Shown here piece by piece: positions 33,270-42,899 of a stretch of 64,000 nucleotides of DNA. Position 1 is the stretch's first letter; every line of letters begins with the position of its first letter. The notes below the pieces were generated by a model. It did not search any database, was not told the DNA's origin, and saw only the letters and a list, made by a program, of their open reading frames with translations. Both the position numbers and the translations under genes were made by a program. Origin of the DNA: Psococerastis gibbosa (taxonomy: Eukaryota > Arthropoda > Insecta > Psocodea > Psocidae); assembly GCA_963971405.1 (NCBI GenBank), contig OZ020489.1:36923047-36987046 (forward strand). Reading direction: 5' to 3'.

Positions 33270-33951
33270 TTTTCCCTTTCTTGGCGTGAATATTTGAATC
33301 TGATTGTTTCTCATGTAGTAGTTCTAAAAATTCATGGTTATCAGTCCTGGTAGCCACATGCAATGCTGTTTCGCCATCATTATTTTGGGCATTACGATCA
33401 GCTCCAAACACAAGCAATATTTTAGCTGCACATATCATTATATCCATATTTAGCTATTCTTATCAACGGTGTATCTCCTTCTGCATCCTTAGCGTTAATA
33501 TATTCTGAAAAACCTTGTGGGTCTATAACTTTTATGTTTTTTAGTAGAAATGTTACTACTTTCTCATTATTATTAGTGATCACTGCTTTATGTAGTGCAG
33601 TATGGTCGCAGTGCCTCGCAAGGACATCAGCACCATTTTTTACAAGAAATTTTATTACATCCAAATGTTTCCAGTAAGCAGAAGCAGACAGCGGTGTATC
33701 GCCATTTTTGTCCACAGTATTAATGTCAGCTCCTTTTTTAACAAGAGTTATACAGAGTTACGCTGGCCCCAGAGCCCTTCTGCCGCTCCCCCTCACTCTG
33801 CAACACCTGCTGGGAAATGACGAGAAGGTAACCTCTCTCGTCATAAAATTTCTAATGTCAACCTCCCTCTTCGGAACACTCTGAGAAGGGTTGGGTTTGG
33901 CGCGATAACAACATGAGCGCGGAAGCCCAAAACGGGCAGAGCGCCTAGCAT

Positions 33952-33991
<40 letters not shown>

Positions 33992-34307
33992 AACAAGAAA
34001 TTTTACTACATCCAAGTCTCCTCGTCGGGCTGCCAAAAAGACCGGTGTCTCATTAAATGTAGTTTTTGCATTAACATCAGCGCCTATTTCAACAAGAAAC
34101 TTTATTACATCAAATCTTCTATATTGGGCAGCCTGGTGCAGCGGCGCTTCCCCATTCTCATTATTTGCGTTGACATCGACGCCTTTTGCAATAAGGAGTT
34201 TTACGGTATCAAACTCTCTATCAAGTGCAGCCGTGTGCAGAAGTGTCACTTCATGCTCAGTCAATATATTAACATCGGCGCCTTTTTCAATTTTGCTCTC
34301 TATATAC
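33270..34307 (-). pseudogene. ANK-A: truncated, interrupted ankyrin-repeat gene
   Basis: The minus strand encodes ankyrin repeats such as APLHQAAQYRRFDVIKFLVE and ETALHVATRTDNHEFLELLH, in separate frames. The exon start at 34307 follows a TTTTTACAG acceptor like those of ANK-B and ANK-C. A LINE end is inserted at 33747-33989, and the homology to ANK-B stops near 33285, before the C-terminal end that ANK-B has. Flanking DNA at 34560-34800 resembles the ANK-B upstream region. It is a paralogue that has decayed; function unlikely. Confidence 0.75.
33747..33989 (+). mobile_element. LINE 3' end with poly(A), inserted in ANK-A
   Basis: 243 bp ending in about 33 A. Encodes PLPLTLQHLLGNDEKVTSLV, similar in plan to the LINE tip at 38190-38620. 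Flanked by TTAACAAGA at 33738-33746 and 33990-33998, a perfect 9-bp target duplication, and it splits the ankyrin reading frame of ANK-A. Confidence 0.8.
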
Positions 34308-34559
34308 CTGTAAAAACATAACGCAGCTTAAGATATCTTCCGGAAGGCTTACTAGTGTAGTTTTTTGAAATTAAATTAAATACGAAAAGCCCATTGGCTA
34401 ATTAATAGGCTGCTAATTAGTCACTTGTAATCTTATAATGTATGTATATATACAGTATATTACCCACTCAAACTTTAGAATGGAAATAGCTTTTATTCTA
34501 AAACACTGGCCTAAATCCTATAACATTGCTCAAATCATAGCCTAATGGAAAAATAAATA

Positions 34560-34800
34560 CTTACTCTTCGTTGCCTTCTTCAAAAGTTCTTCACAAAACT
34601 CAGATGACAATTAAAACCATCAACTGCGTATTATAGTAAATACATATGCAGGTTGTCTAGATAACTGAGGAGGAAAATGCAATCAAACAGATATGAAACT
34701 GCAAGTGACTTGCCACTTCTGCCATTGCACTTGCCGCAAGTGTTTATTGATTGGCACTATCGACAACGATAGGCCTTTTTGAAAATGATGTCATTGATGT
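34560..34800 (-). promoter_or_regulatory. ANK-A upstream segment, duplicated with the gene
   Basis: Read on the minus strand: TTGTCATCTGAGTTTTGTG, then a GTAAGT donor at about 34563. Farther up lies AACACTTGCGGCAAGTGCAA and a TCGTTGTCGATAGTGCCAAT block. The counterpart at ANK-B has the same TTGTCATCTGAGTTTTG and a related ATCGTTGTTGATAGTACTTA at 41080. Likely promoter and first exon of the ancestral gene. Confidence 0.45.
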
Positions 34801-35307
34801 CTAGTATAAAAAAATCCCTTTCGGCTCTGGCCGATCAGGAGTAGGGAGATTCCGCAGACCCTGCTTTTCCTCTGCGCTACTTAAGCTATGTATTTAATAA
34901 AAAATAAAAAATGCTTCATTATTTTCCCGACCACAACATCAACACACGAAACACTCTTGTGTCCCAAATTTCGAACGTCCATGCCGACTATGATCTTTTA
35001 TTTATCAAATTATTATCACTTTGACTGGATGCCATCTTAAAATGGTTGATTTGTCGTAAAAAGTGGTAATTACCATTATCATAGATAATAATACGGACTT
35101 TCAGTCAGACTTTAATTCATTCCTCTGCGACCAATATTAACTGAGATATGAATTATACAAGGTTTCAATCGGCCGCCATCTTGTAACTAAATTGTGGATG
35201 TAGCTGGTTAACGAACTCGATCAAGACATTTGTATGATCAATTTTTGTGCCAAGTTTCATCAAAATCGGATAATATTTACGAAGTTAGAGTGTTTCCTAA
35301 AATCGAT

Positions 35308-35338
<31 letters not shown>

Positions 35339-35971
35339 CATATTACATTTTGAACGGAGGGTGGTTTTAGGCTGGGGGTCATGAAATGAAAAGCTGTGAA
35401 GAAATTTTCCGAATGTCGAACATTGGTCGCCATCTCAATAGGTAGATGAATCTCCCTAAAGACTGGATATGACATCAATTACATAATTAATCGATTAGGA
35501 GACTGGTGGTCTTGGTTGTTGCTCGATACGGAAGTGGGCTTGTTATATTAATTAATCGTATTGCAAATAAGTACCGGTAGAAACCCTATTTTCATGGGAA
35601 GGAATAATGCTCAGGGCTGCAGGCTTTTCCAGAGAATTCTCGTAGTATTAGCGATGGATTCGGTCCCTAGTTTTGGTCAGGCCAGGAATGGGCTGTAAAG
35701 TTGCACTATGCGAATGTACTTAACAATCGAATGGGCATAAATTCAAATTTATGGTTCACAAACAAATAAGTAATCTGGTCACGTGTTCCAAAATGGCACG
35801 ATCTAAAACCTGCATTAGACCTAAAATCATGTTTTCCCTGCGCTTTCCTATTCATAGCCTTTGATAGTATACGCTGAATGATTTTTAAGAATGATTTATT
35901 TCCAAATCTTATACAATGCATTATAGTAAAATAAAAACATTTTTCCCCATGCCCCGTGGGCTACGCTCTTT

Positions 35972-38900
35972 TTAGGGGGCACTGGATGTAAAGCTGTCTT
36001 TAAAAATTTCCTTGAAGCAACTCCATAATTGTTTTAGGTTCTTATTTTCTGGATCATGGTCCAGCTTCTCTTTAGCTACATCTAGGCATGTTTTTCCATT
36101 GCTGTCTCGTATATTGAAATCTGCTTGTTTGTCTAGTAGTAGTAGTACAAATTCTTGATAAACGCCTTTGGTGGCCCAATGCAATGCTGTTTCGCCATTA
36201 TTATTCTGTGCGTTATAGTCAGCTCCATACCCAAGTAATATTTTAGCTGCACACACCATTCCACCCTCAGCTGCCCACATCAATGGTGTATCTCCTTCTG
36301 TATCCTTCGCGTTAATATGTTCGGAAAAACTTTGTGAATCTTTCTCTTTTATTTTTTCCAATACAAATGTTATTATTTCCTCATCATTACTATGTGCTGC
36401 TCGATGGAGTACAGTATCATGTCTGTTTCTCGCAAGGATATCAGCCCCTATTTTAACAAGGAATTTTACCACATCCAAGTTTCCCCCATAAGCAGACATG
36501 TGGAGTGGAGTGGTGGTTGTCCCATCGGAAGCTTTCGTATCGACATTACCGCCTTTCTCGACAAGGAATTTTACTACATCTAAGTTTCCAGTGTACGCAG
36601 ACATGTTTAATGATGTATGTCCGTGATTGCAAACAGCATTAATATCAGCTCCATTTTCAACGAGGAATTTTACTAAATCTATTTGTTCTCCATAGCAAGC
36701 TATGTGCAGGGGTGTTTCTCCATCCTGATCCCTTATGTTAACATCCGTGCTTTTTTCGAGTAGGAATTTTATTAAATCCATGTTTCCAAGCTTGGCAGCC
36801 ACGTGTAGCGGTGATACTTCATACACATTTTTTATATTGACATCCGCGCCTTTTTCAACGAAGAATTTTACTAAATCAATTTTTTCTCTATAACAAGCTA
36901 TGTACAGGGGTGTTACTCCATCCTTATTCTTAATATTAACATCCATGCTTTTTTCAAGTAGGAATTTTATTAAATCCAAGTCTCCAAACTTGGCAGCCAT
37001 GTGTAGCGGCGTTTCTCCATGCACACACTTTATATTGACATCCGCACCTTTTTCAACGAGAACTTGTACTACATCCAAATTTCCCAACTCAACGGCCGTA
37101 TGTAGCGGCGTTTCTTCATACCAATTTTTTATATTGACATCCGCGCCGCTTTCAACGAGGACTTTTACTACATCCAAATTTCCAATTTGAGCAGCCACGT
37201 ATAGCGGCGCGTTTTCACCCCCATTATTATTCAAATCTGCGCCATTTTTGACGAGGAATTTTACGACGTCTGTGTGTCCATTGCGGGCAGCCATAAGCAG
37301 CGGAGTTTCTTCATCCTTATCCTTTGTATTTACATTCGCACATTTTTCAACAAGGAATATTACCATATCCAAATGTCCGTTGCCAGCAGCCACGAGCAGT
37401 GGTGTCTTTCCATCATCAGTCTCCGTATTTACATCCGCGCATTTGTCAACTAGAAGTTTTACAATATCAAAATGTCCGTTACGAGCTGCCATAACCAGTG
37501 GTGTATTTCCATCGACCAAAGCATTAGCATCAGTACCTTTTTCGTCCAATAAGTATTTTACTATATCCAAATGTCCACTTTCAGCAGCTACGTTCAGTGG
37601 TGTCGATCCATTTTCGTTGATGCCATTAACCTCGGCTCCTTTTGCAACAAGGGATTTCACTTCATCCAAATTTCCTTTCAAAGCAGCTATGTGCATCAGC
37701 ATATCTATTTGGTTTCTAGTTTCTTCAGTCCCTATTTGGCTTTCTATACCTGTAAAAATACAACGATGCTTTAGATATCTTCCAAAAGGATCACTAGTGC
37801 TTAGTGTTTTGTAAGCAAACCTCATAATGGTTGGACTAATTTGAATGATCTTTGATTTGCTGGATTCACCTCTGCCCCCATTATTGCCTATTATACATTA
37901 AAATATCCGAATAATAAATAAAATAAAAAAAATAAATTCAACAAAGAACTGAAACAACGTCAGTCAAACCACCCTTTTCGAACATTTTCCTATTATTTTG
38001 AGTTTGTTTTGGTATAGAGCTCTGAATATACGGGCATTATTACTCCGCCATAATGGTGAGAAATGACTTGAAAAAAAATGCAACCATCATGGGACATATA
38101 AAGTTGGACCTCCTTGCAAATTAACGGCTATTTTTTTCATGAAGTTCTGATTCAATTCGATAAAACAAAGCAACAAATTACGACTATAAAAATCTAATCC
38201 GATCACACATTACCAAGTCATGGCAAGAAAACTGGGCCGATCCAGCAAAAGGCTTAACAAAACTTTTTTATGTTAAGCTGGACCACAGCAGCCCGAAACA
38301 TCCGACACGAGGAAGTTGTCATGGCGCGGCTACGTCTGGGCCACACACGGCTCACACATGGCTTTCTGACTCCCGTCATTATGCCACTGTGGTGCAGAAA
38401 ACACAGTTGCCCACATCCTTGTCGAATGCCAAAACCTCACCCACCACAGAACCTGGCCCCCACAAACATCCCTCTCAACCCTACTACGTGACGACGAAAC
38501 CGCTACTCGAACTATCCTCTCATTTTTGACTACTACGAACCTCATCAACCTCCTATAATATCCAGAAACTGAGAAAAGTAACTTACATGAACGAACCTAA
38601 CCTACCGTACCTAACCAAATAATATACCTGAGCGTGTATATATACGGCATTGCGCCAAAAAAAAAAAAAAAAATCGATAAAACAATGTATAGAGGCATCA
38701 TTCCTTTATAGAATTCAGAAATGAATGCTATGTGCCTATATCATTTTCAGCTAGGTGCGAATTATTGCAATCTCGGATGTCTATATTTGCCGGACTATAC
38801 TCTAAATATAAAGCTGGCCATTCACGAGGGCTCCAAACGGACTCGTGCCAAGTCAAATGGTGCGTCCTGTTCTATTTCACGTTAGCACCATTTAGAGGGG

Positions 38901-39868
38901 TCATCACGACTACGCTGAACCAGTCGCTCCAAATCTTTCAAATTGTACAGTGTGACGATGTGGAAGAGGTACTTTTACCCTGTACAATTTGAAAGATTTG
39001 GAAGGACTGGTTTAGTGTAGTCGTGATGACCCCTCTAAATGGCGCTAACACCAAATGGAACAGGACTTGGCTTGGCGCGAGTCTGTTTGCAGCCCTCGTG
39101 AATGGCCAGCTTTGAAGATATCATTTTTCGGATTCCAATTTTGTTAGTTCTGTTATTGCATATTTTTCTAAGAAAATTTAGCACAGTAGTGCATATTGTT
39201 TTTTACACCATCGGAAAGTAGAGATTTTAACGGACAAAAAGCCCACCAACTTAAAAAAAAAATCTATATTTTGACATGAGATTTTTCGATAGAAATTTTT
39301 ATAAAAATGTTTAGTCAAGAAAAAATAAATATTTTAAATCAAAAAAATTACTGTGTACCGGTATTTAGAATTTAAAAAGGTAAGTTTTCAACCAATTTCG
39401 TGATTTTTTTTTTTTGTAAAAGATATAAAATTTATAAATAAATAACCAAATACTTGGTTTTTTGCATTTTAAATTTTGCGGTTAATACTAAATTTTAAAA
39501 TAATTTATAATTTATAATAATAATTTATAATTATAAATTTTAAGTTAAATACTACAGTTGTAGATCTTATTACCTACATTTTTGCTATTTAGCGTTTTTC
39601 CATAGGACTTGTAGTTTTGCCGGAAATCAAGATACAGTATGCCGTATATCACCCTTAAAAACTCACCCCCACCTACTTCCCGACCTCAGATCGCCCGTAA
39701 TTTTTCTTTCATTTTTATCATATTATCTTCCATTTCCAATGGGTTTCATCCTACTGTAATTTGATGTCACTTCTTACCATTTTTAAAGGGGTCTACCCTG
39801 GACTAGCCTATATGTGACATTGTACTAATCATAGACTAAATGAGAAAAAACTTACTCATCTGTTGCAT
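35972..39868 (-). CDS. ANK-B: intact ankyrin-repeat protein, two-exon model
   Basis: Exon 2 (37749-35972) follows a TATTTTTACAG acceptor and encodes about 17 ankyrin repeats of 33 residues, for example ETPLHTAVELGNLDVVQVLV and GDTPLMWAAEGGMVCAAKIL, ending LDHDPENKNLKQLWSCFKE and a short Ser-rich tail. I propose exon 1 as 39868-39856, ATGCAACAGATGA before a perfect GTAAGT donor. The phase fits and the total is 1791 nt, 596 residues. Without splicing, the frame could also start at the ATG at 37825. No signal peptide, membrane segment or other domain is seen, so a binding scaffold is all that can be said. Intron 1 holds a LINE end and a foldback. Paralogues: ANK-A and ANK-C. Confidence 0.8.
38190..38620 (+). 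mobile_element. LINE 3' end (I-like) in the ANK-B intron
   Basis: Frames encode RHEEVVMARLRLGHTRLTHG, the typical segment after RNase H in I-clade LINEs, and near the end LSTLLRDDETATRTILSFL. A tail of repeated CCTAAC-like units follows. More than one frame is needed, so it is decayed. Confidence 0.65.
38810..39113. mobile_element. Foldback element with about 130-bp arms
   Basis: AAAGCTGGCCATTCACGAGG at the left pairs with CCTCGTGAATGGCCAGCTTT at the right. The arms continue through ATTTAGAGGGGTCATCACGA and CTGTACAATTTGAAAGATTT, meeting near 38965. Non-coding, inside the ANK-B intron. Positions 39114-39830 are very AT-rich with no feature seen. Confidence 0.85.
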
Positions 39869-40284
39869 ATTTCTTATGTATATATACTTCAGCAGCAAAA
39901 CTCAGATGACAATTAACACTGAAAAATTGAGATCTATGGGGCATAATAAATACGGGGGGTGGTCCAGAATTTCTAGCTTAGAAAGTGAATTGAATTGGGC
40001 TTTACTACAGCCGATAGCATTCTACGTCTCTAACGGTAATTTAGGTTCACAGGACCTAAAGAACTACCAAGGCATCACTTACAAGTATTGTGGAGAAAAT
40101 TCATTGCTTACTTCAGTCAACACCTGTCCTTGGCTGATTGGACGCCGTACCGCGTAGTACAGTAATGTCTTTCCCTCCTGCGTTTTAGCTAGATTTTCTG
40201 CGTCCAGACCGCTCCAGGTCAGGAGCCTTTTCCTTCCATATTATTGCAGTATTATATGAAGTATATAACACTGACTTATAAATT

Positions 40285-40530
40285 AACTTTTGGTTGAAGA
40301 GGCAACCTCCACGTTAATTATAACTGAACTTCGGTTGGATAGTTGTGTAGCTGTGCTAACCTGTCTAACATTACGAATCATGTCAAAATACGAGCATATA
40401 AGTAGAGAATATTCATTAGCTGTTCTTGTGCGGGCTTGTGGTCGAGCGGTTAAGACGACGCCCCGGTTTGGCGTAGATCGTGGGTTCTAATCCCGCCAAG
40501 TCTAGTTCTTATTTATCCTCTAATTTCAGC
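40285..40530. mobile_element. tRNA-derived SINE (S1), inverted pair of pieces
   Basis: The plus-strand piece at 40430-40530 has GGTCGAGCGGTTAAGACGAC and GTGGGTTCTAATCCCGCCAA, and stops within the body after TATCCTCTAATTTCAG. A reversed tail piece (GGTTGAAGAGGCAACCTCC) lies at 40292. The cloverleaf is followed by a SINE body, so this is not a tRNA gene. Confidence 0.65.
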
Positions 40531-40959
40531 CTTTTCCTTCTCCTTGGAAGCATAGGGGACATTTCTGCAAGGTGTGGTCTTTCCGTAACAATCATTTCCC
40601 GAAGGCAATATGAGCAGAGCAATTCACGGACCCCTGCAAATTTGGTACGCCAAACTTCTGGGAGCCCCATTGTCTGCCAAACGTGTATTTACAGGTTTGT
40701 CAGGCTGGCATTGTGGAAGATTGCTTTGAAACTATAGTCCTCTGTAATGACTTCGAATAGACCCAAGCCATTATTTAATGCAGCTGCAGTCGAAGAAATC
40801 ACCAGGGAGTAGATTATTTGGGACCTTGAACCTTATTTTATTCGTAGGGGACAGAAAGTTAACATACACAGTTTGTAGCTGAGCCTAGGTGCAATTCAGA
40901 AAGAACGCACTAAAATATAAGGTAAGCTTTATTTTTTAGCAGTTTTCCTTCTGTGCTAA

Positions 40960-41115
40960 GCTATGGAATTATGGACCGCCCCTCGTATATGCAACCTAGA
41001 TAACTGAGCAGGCAAGTACTGTCAGCCCGATAACAAACTGCATTGGTAGAAGTAGCAAGCGTTTATTGATAAGTACTATCAACAACGATTGACCTTTTTG
41101 ACAATGATGTTATTC
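40960..41115 (-). repeat. ANK-B upstream segment shared with ANK-A
   Basis: On the minus strand it has GTTGATAGTACTTATCAATA, CGCTTGCTACTTCTACC and CAGTTATCTAGGTTGC, like 34650-34790 upstream of ANK-A. About 1 kb of other sequence (39910-40960, including SINE pieces) separates it from exon 1, so the ANK-B upstream region has been expanded by insertion. Confidence 0.5.
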
Positions 41116-41127
41116 GTGCATGTTCCT

Positions 41128-41450
41128 TTACTTTACTTTATCCAACGCCCGAACGTGGTAGTTCAACCATTCGTCGCCGAGCTTCCCAATAGCGGTTCAC
41201 CAAGTCATCGTTCGGGTAGGTGAGAGCCGTGCAGTCCCTCAGGTGGTCTTCGTCCATTCTTCCACCGTGACATAGTGGACATGTGTCATCGGCGGCAAGG
41301 CCAATGCGGTGTAGGTGGGCCTGAAGGTTGTCATGGCCGGTATTGAGGCGGAGTCTAGCAACAGCTTCAGCTCTCTCAAGGTTCCTACAGATGGGTCCCA
41401 CTGTAGCAAGATTCTCCCACTTTTTGCCAGTGCATGTTCCAAGTCGTGCC
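41128..41450 (-). mobile_element. LINE 3' end, same family as 43424-45818
   Basis: Encodes ARLRLNTGHDNLQAHLHRIG, CPLCHGGRMDEDHLRDC and YWEARRRMVELPRSGVG, then stop and an AAAGTAAAGTAAAGG tail. 5'-truncated. Confidence 0.8.
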
Positions 41451-41504
41451 GATGATTATAAAAAAGTGAACCTTTTGCTTTTACTGACTATGGTGTCATT
41501 TGCT

Positions 41505-41893
41505 AAGGTGCCCATTCCATTGACCGGCTAGGGCTATTTCCAAAAACAGTGACGTGGTAGCAGACATTCAAGACTTAGGTGGGGTTTCCACCGACCTCGC
41601 ATTGCAGAATTGACGGAAATGTTTATTTTCCTCTATGCCATAATTAAAATTGATCAATGATCATACAGTAAAATCACAAACAAACAAACTAAAATTAAAA
41701 AATGGCGTCATGGGATATGTTAAGTACAAACATTTTAATAGATTTCTATAAAAAGAAAAATTCTAATTTCCGTCAATGTCATTTGCATTCTGCAATGCGA
41801 GATCGGTGTAAACGGAACCTAAGTCTTGAATGTCTGCTACCACGTCACTGTTTTTGGAAATAGCCCTAGCCGGTCAATGGAATGGGCGCCTTA
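41505..41893. mobile_element. Composite foldback MITE, family A, copy 3
   Basis: Ends AAGGTGCCCATTCCATTGAC and GTCAATGGAATGGGCGCCTT, inner pair from TTAGGTGGGGTTTCCACC, same core and orientation as copy 1. It lies between ANK-B and the nested LINE. Confidence 0.8.
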
Positions 41894-41999
41894 TTGATTT
41901 GCAAGTGCGCTATCTAGCTTGATTATTCGAATGAAAGAACAATTTAAACTTTAATAACACTTGTTATGGATGCCATGTATGCTACATGGCCAGTGGCGT

Positions 42000-42420
42000 A
42001 GCCAAGGGAGGAGGGGGTCAGCTGGGTCCATATTTATTTCAAAAAATTCCCCGGTGAGACACCGGTCCCCCTGTTTCCAGTTTTGTTAATAAAGTTATCG
42101 TATGCAAAATTAAAATCTTTTTGCCGGCAAACTTTTTCAGGCCTATCTTTTAAAAAATATTCCCCGGGGTATCCCCCGGGGCCCCCTTGTTAGCTGTAAT
42201 ATTCTTCCCTTGTAAAATATAAACATAACTGCTTTCAAGTTCGTAAATTCCAACTAGACCCCCGGGCCCCCCTTTCTTGAACTAGGTCTACTATTCTTCA
42301 GCTGTAAACCCTAAACATTATTAGAATACGTTACAATAAGACGTATATACATCAAAATGTGTAAAACTCCCCCCCACTTCGACCTCCCGACCCCTCGAGT
42401 GAGGAAATTAAAATCATGAC
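42000..42420. repeat. Low-complexity G/C-run repeat
   Basis: Stretch with TTCCCCGGTGAGAC, TTCCCCGGGGTATCCCCCGG and several C runs. Similar in style to the tandem units at 12380-12900. No gene seen. Confidence 0.4.
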
Positions 42421-42483
42421 CATGGGGGTGGGGGGCGCCAAATGAAACAACACCCCAGTCGAAAACCTATCGTAAGAGGGGAA

Positions 42484-42895
42484 ACTTTATGTATTGATGT
42501 TACATGAAAACTGGGGGAAAAAAATTCTGGCTGTATTTGGCGCTGAGTGTTGGCACGTGCGAAAACTCGAAGAGGAAATGACCCACGTAGCGGAGATGAG
42601 GATGCTGCGGAGGACATGCAGAAACGAGTACATTCGGGAAGAATTGCGAACAACGGACGTGGTGCAAAAACTAAGAGGGAAGAGGCTCAGCTGTGGGGAC
42701 ACGTGCAGAGGAGAGAGGCATCAGTGCTAAGCGCAGAGTGGGAGATGCGATGGTACCTGGACGCTGAGCACGTGGACGCCTAAAGCTCACCATGGAGAGA
42801 AAATTATTAGCGAAATGCAAGAAACCGGGCTCACAAGGGAGGACAAGCAAGACATAACCGTCTGGAAACACCGCAGCTCTGCCGCCGACTCTCCA
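42484..42895 (+). mobile_element. LINE C-terminal remnant, decayed
   Basis: Overlapping frames give EEMTHVAEMRMLRRTCRNEY, ELRTTDVVQKLRGKRLS and WGHVQRREASV. This is the end of an RTE-like reverse transcriptase polyprotein, in more than one frame. It abuts family C at 42900. Confidence 0.55.
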
Positions 42896-42899
42896 CGAG

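Noticed and set aside
35300-35337. TA-rich run as a promoter element
   Set aside because: A simple ACAT/AT repeat next to a repeat-like TTTCATCAAAATCGGAT block; no gene starts nearby.
36900-37814. Long plus-strand frames rich in Ser/Thr/Phe across the ankyrin exons (also 49293-49595 and 50216-50532)
   Set aside because: They are antisense images of the 33-codon ankyrin repeats; the periodic look comes from the real strand.
35972-37825. Bacterial (endosymbiont) origin of the ankyrin genes
   Set aside because: Ankyrin repeats are common in such bacteria, but these loci have a conserved splice acceptor and a eukaryotic base composition; nothing here shows transfer.
39840-40157. 105-codon plus-strand frame beginning MRKNLLICCIFLMYIYF, which looks like a signal peptide
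   Set aside because: It overlaps the antisense of the proposed ANK-B first exon and runs into repeat DNA; no family match.
40430-40500. Possible tRNA gene with A and B boxes
   Set aside because: The same sequence continues into a shared SINE body at three places and the cloverleaf is imperfect, so it is a SINE head.
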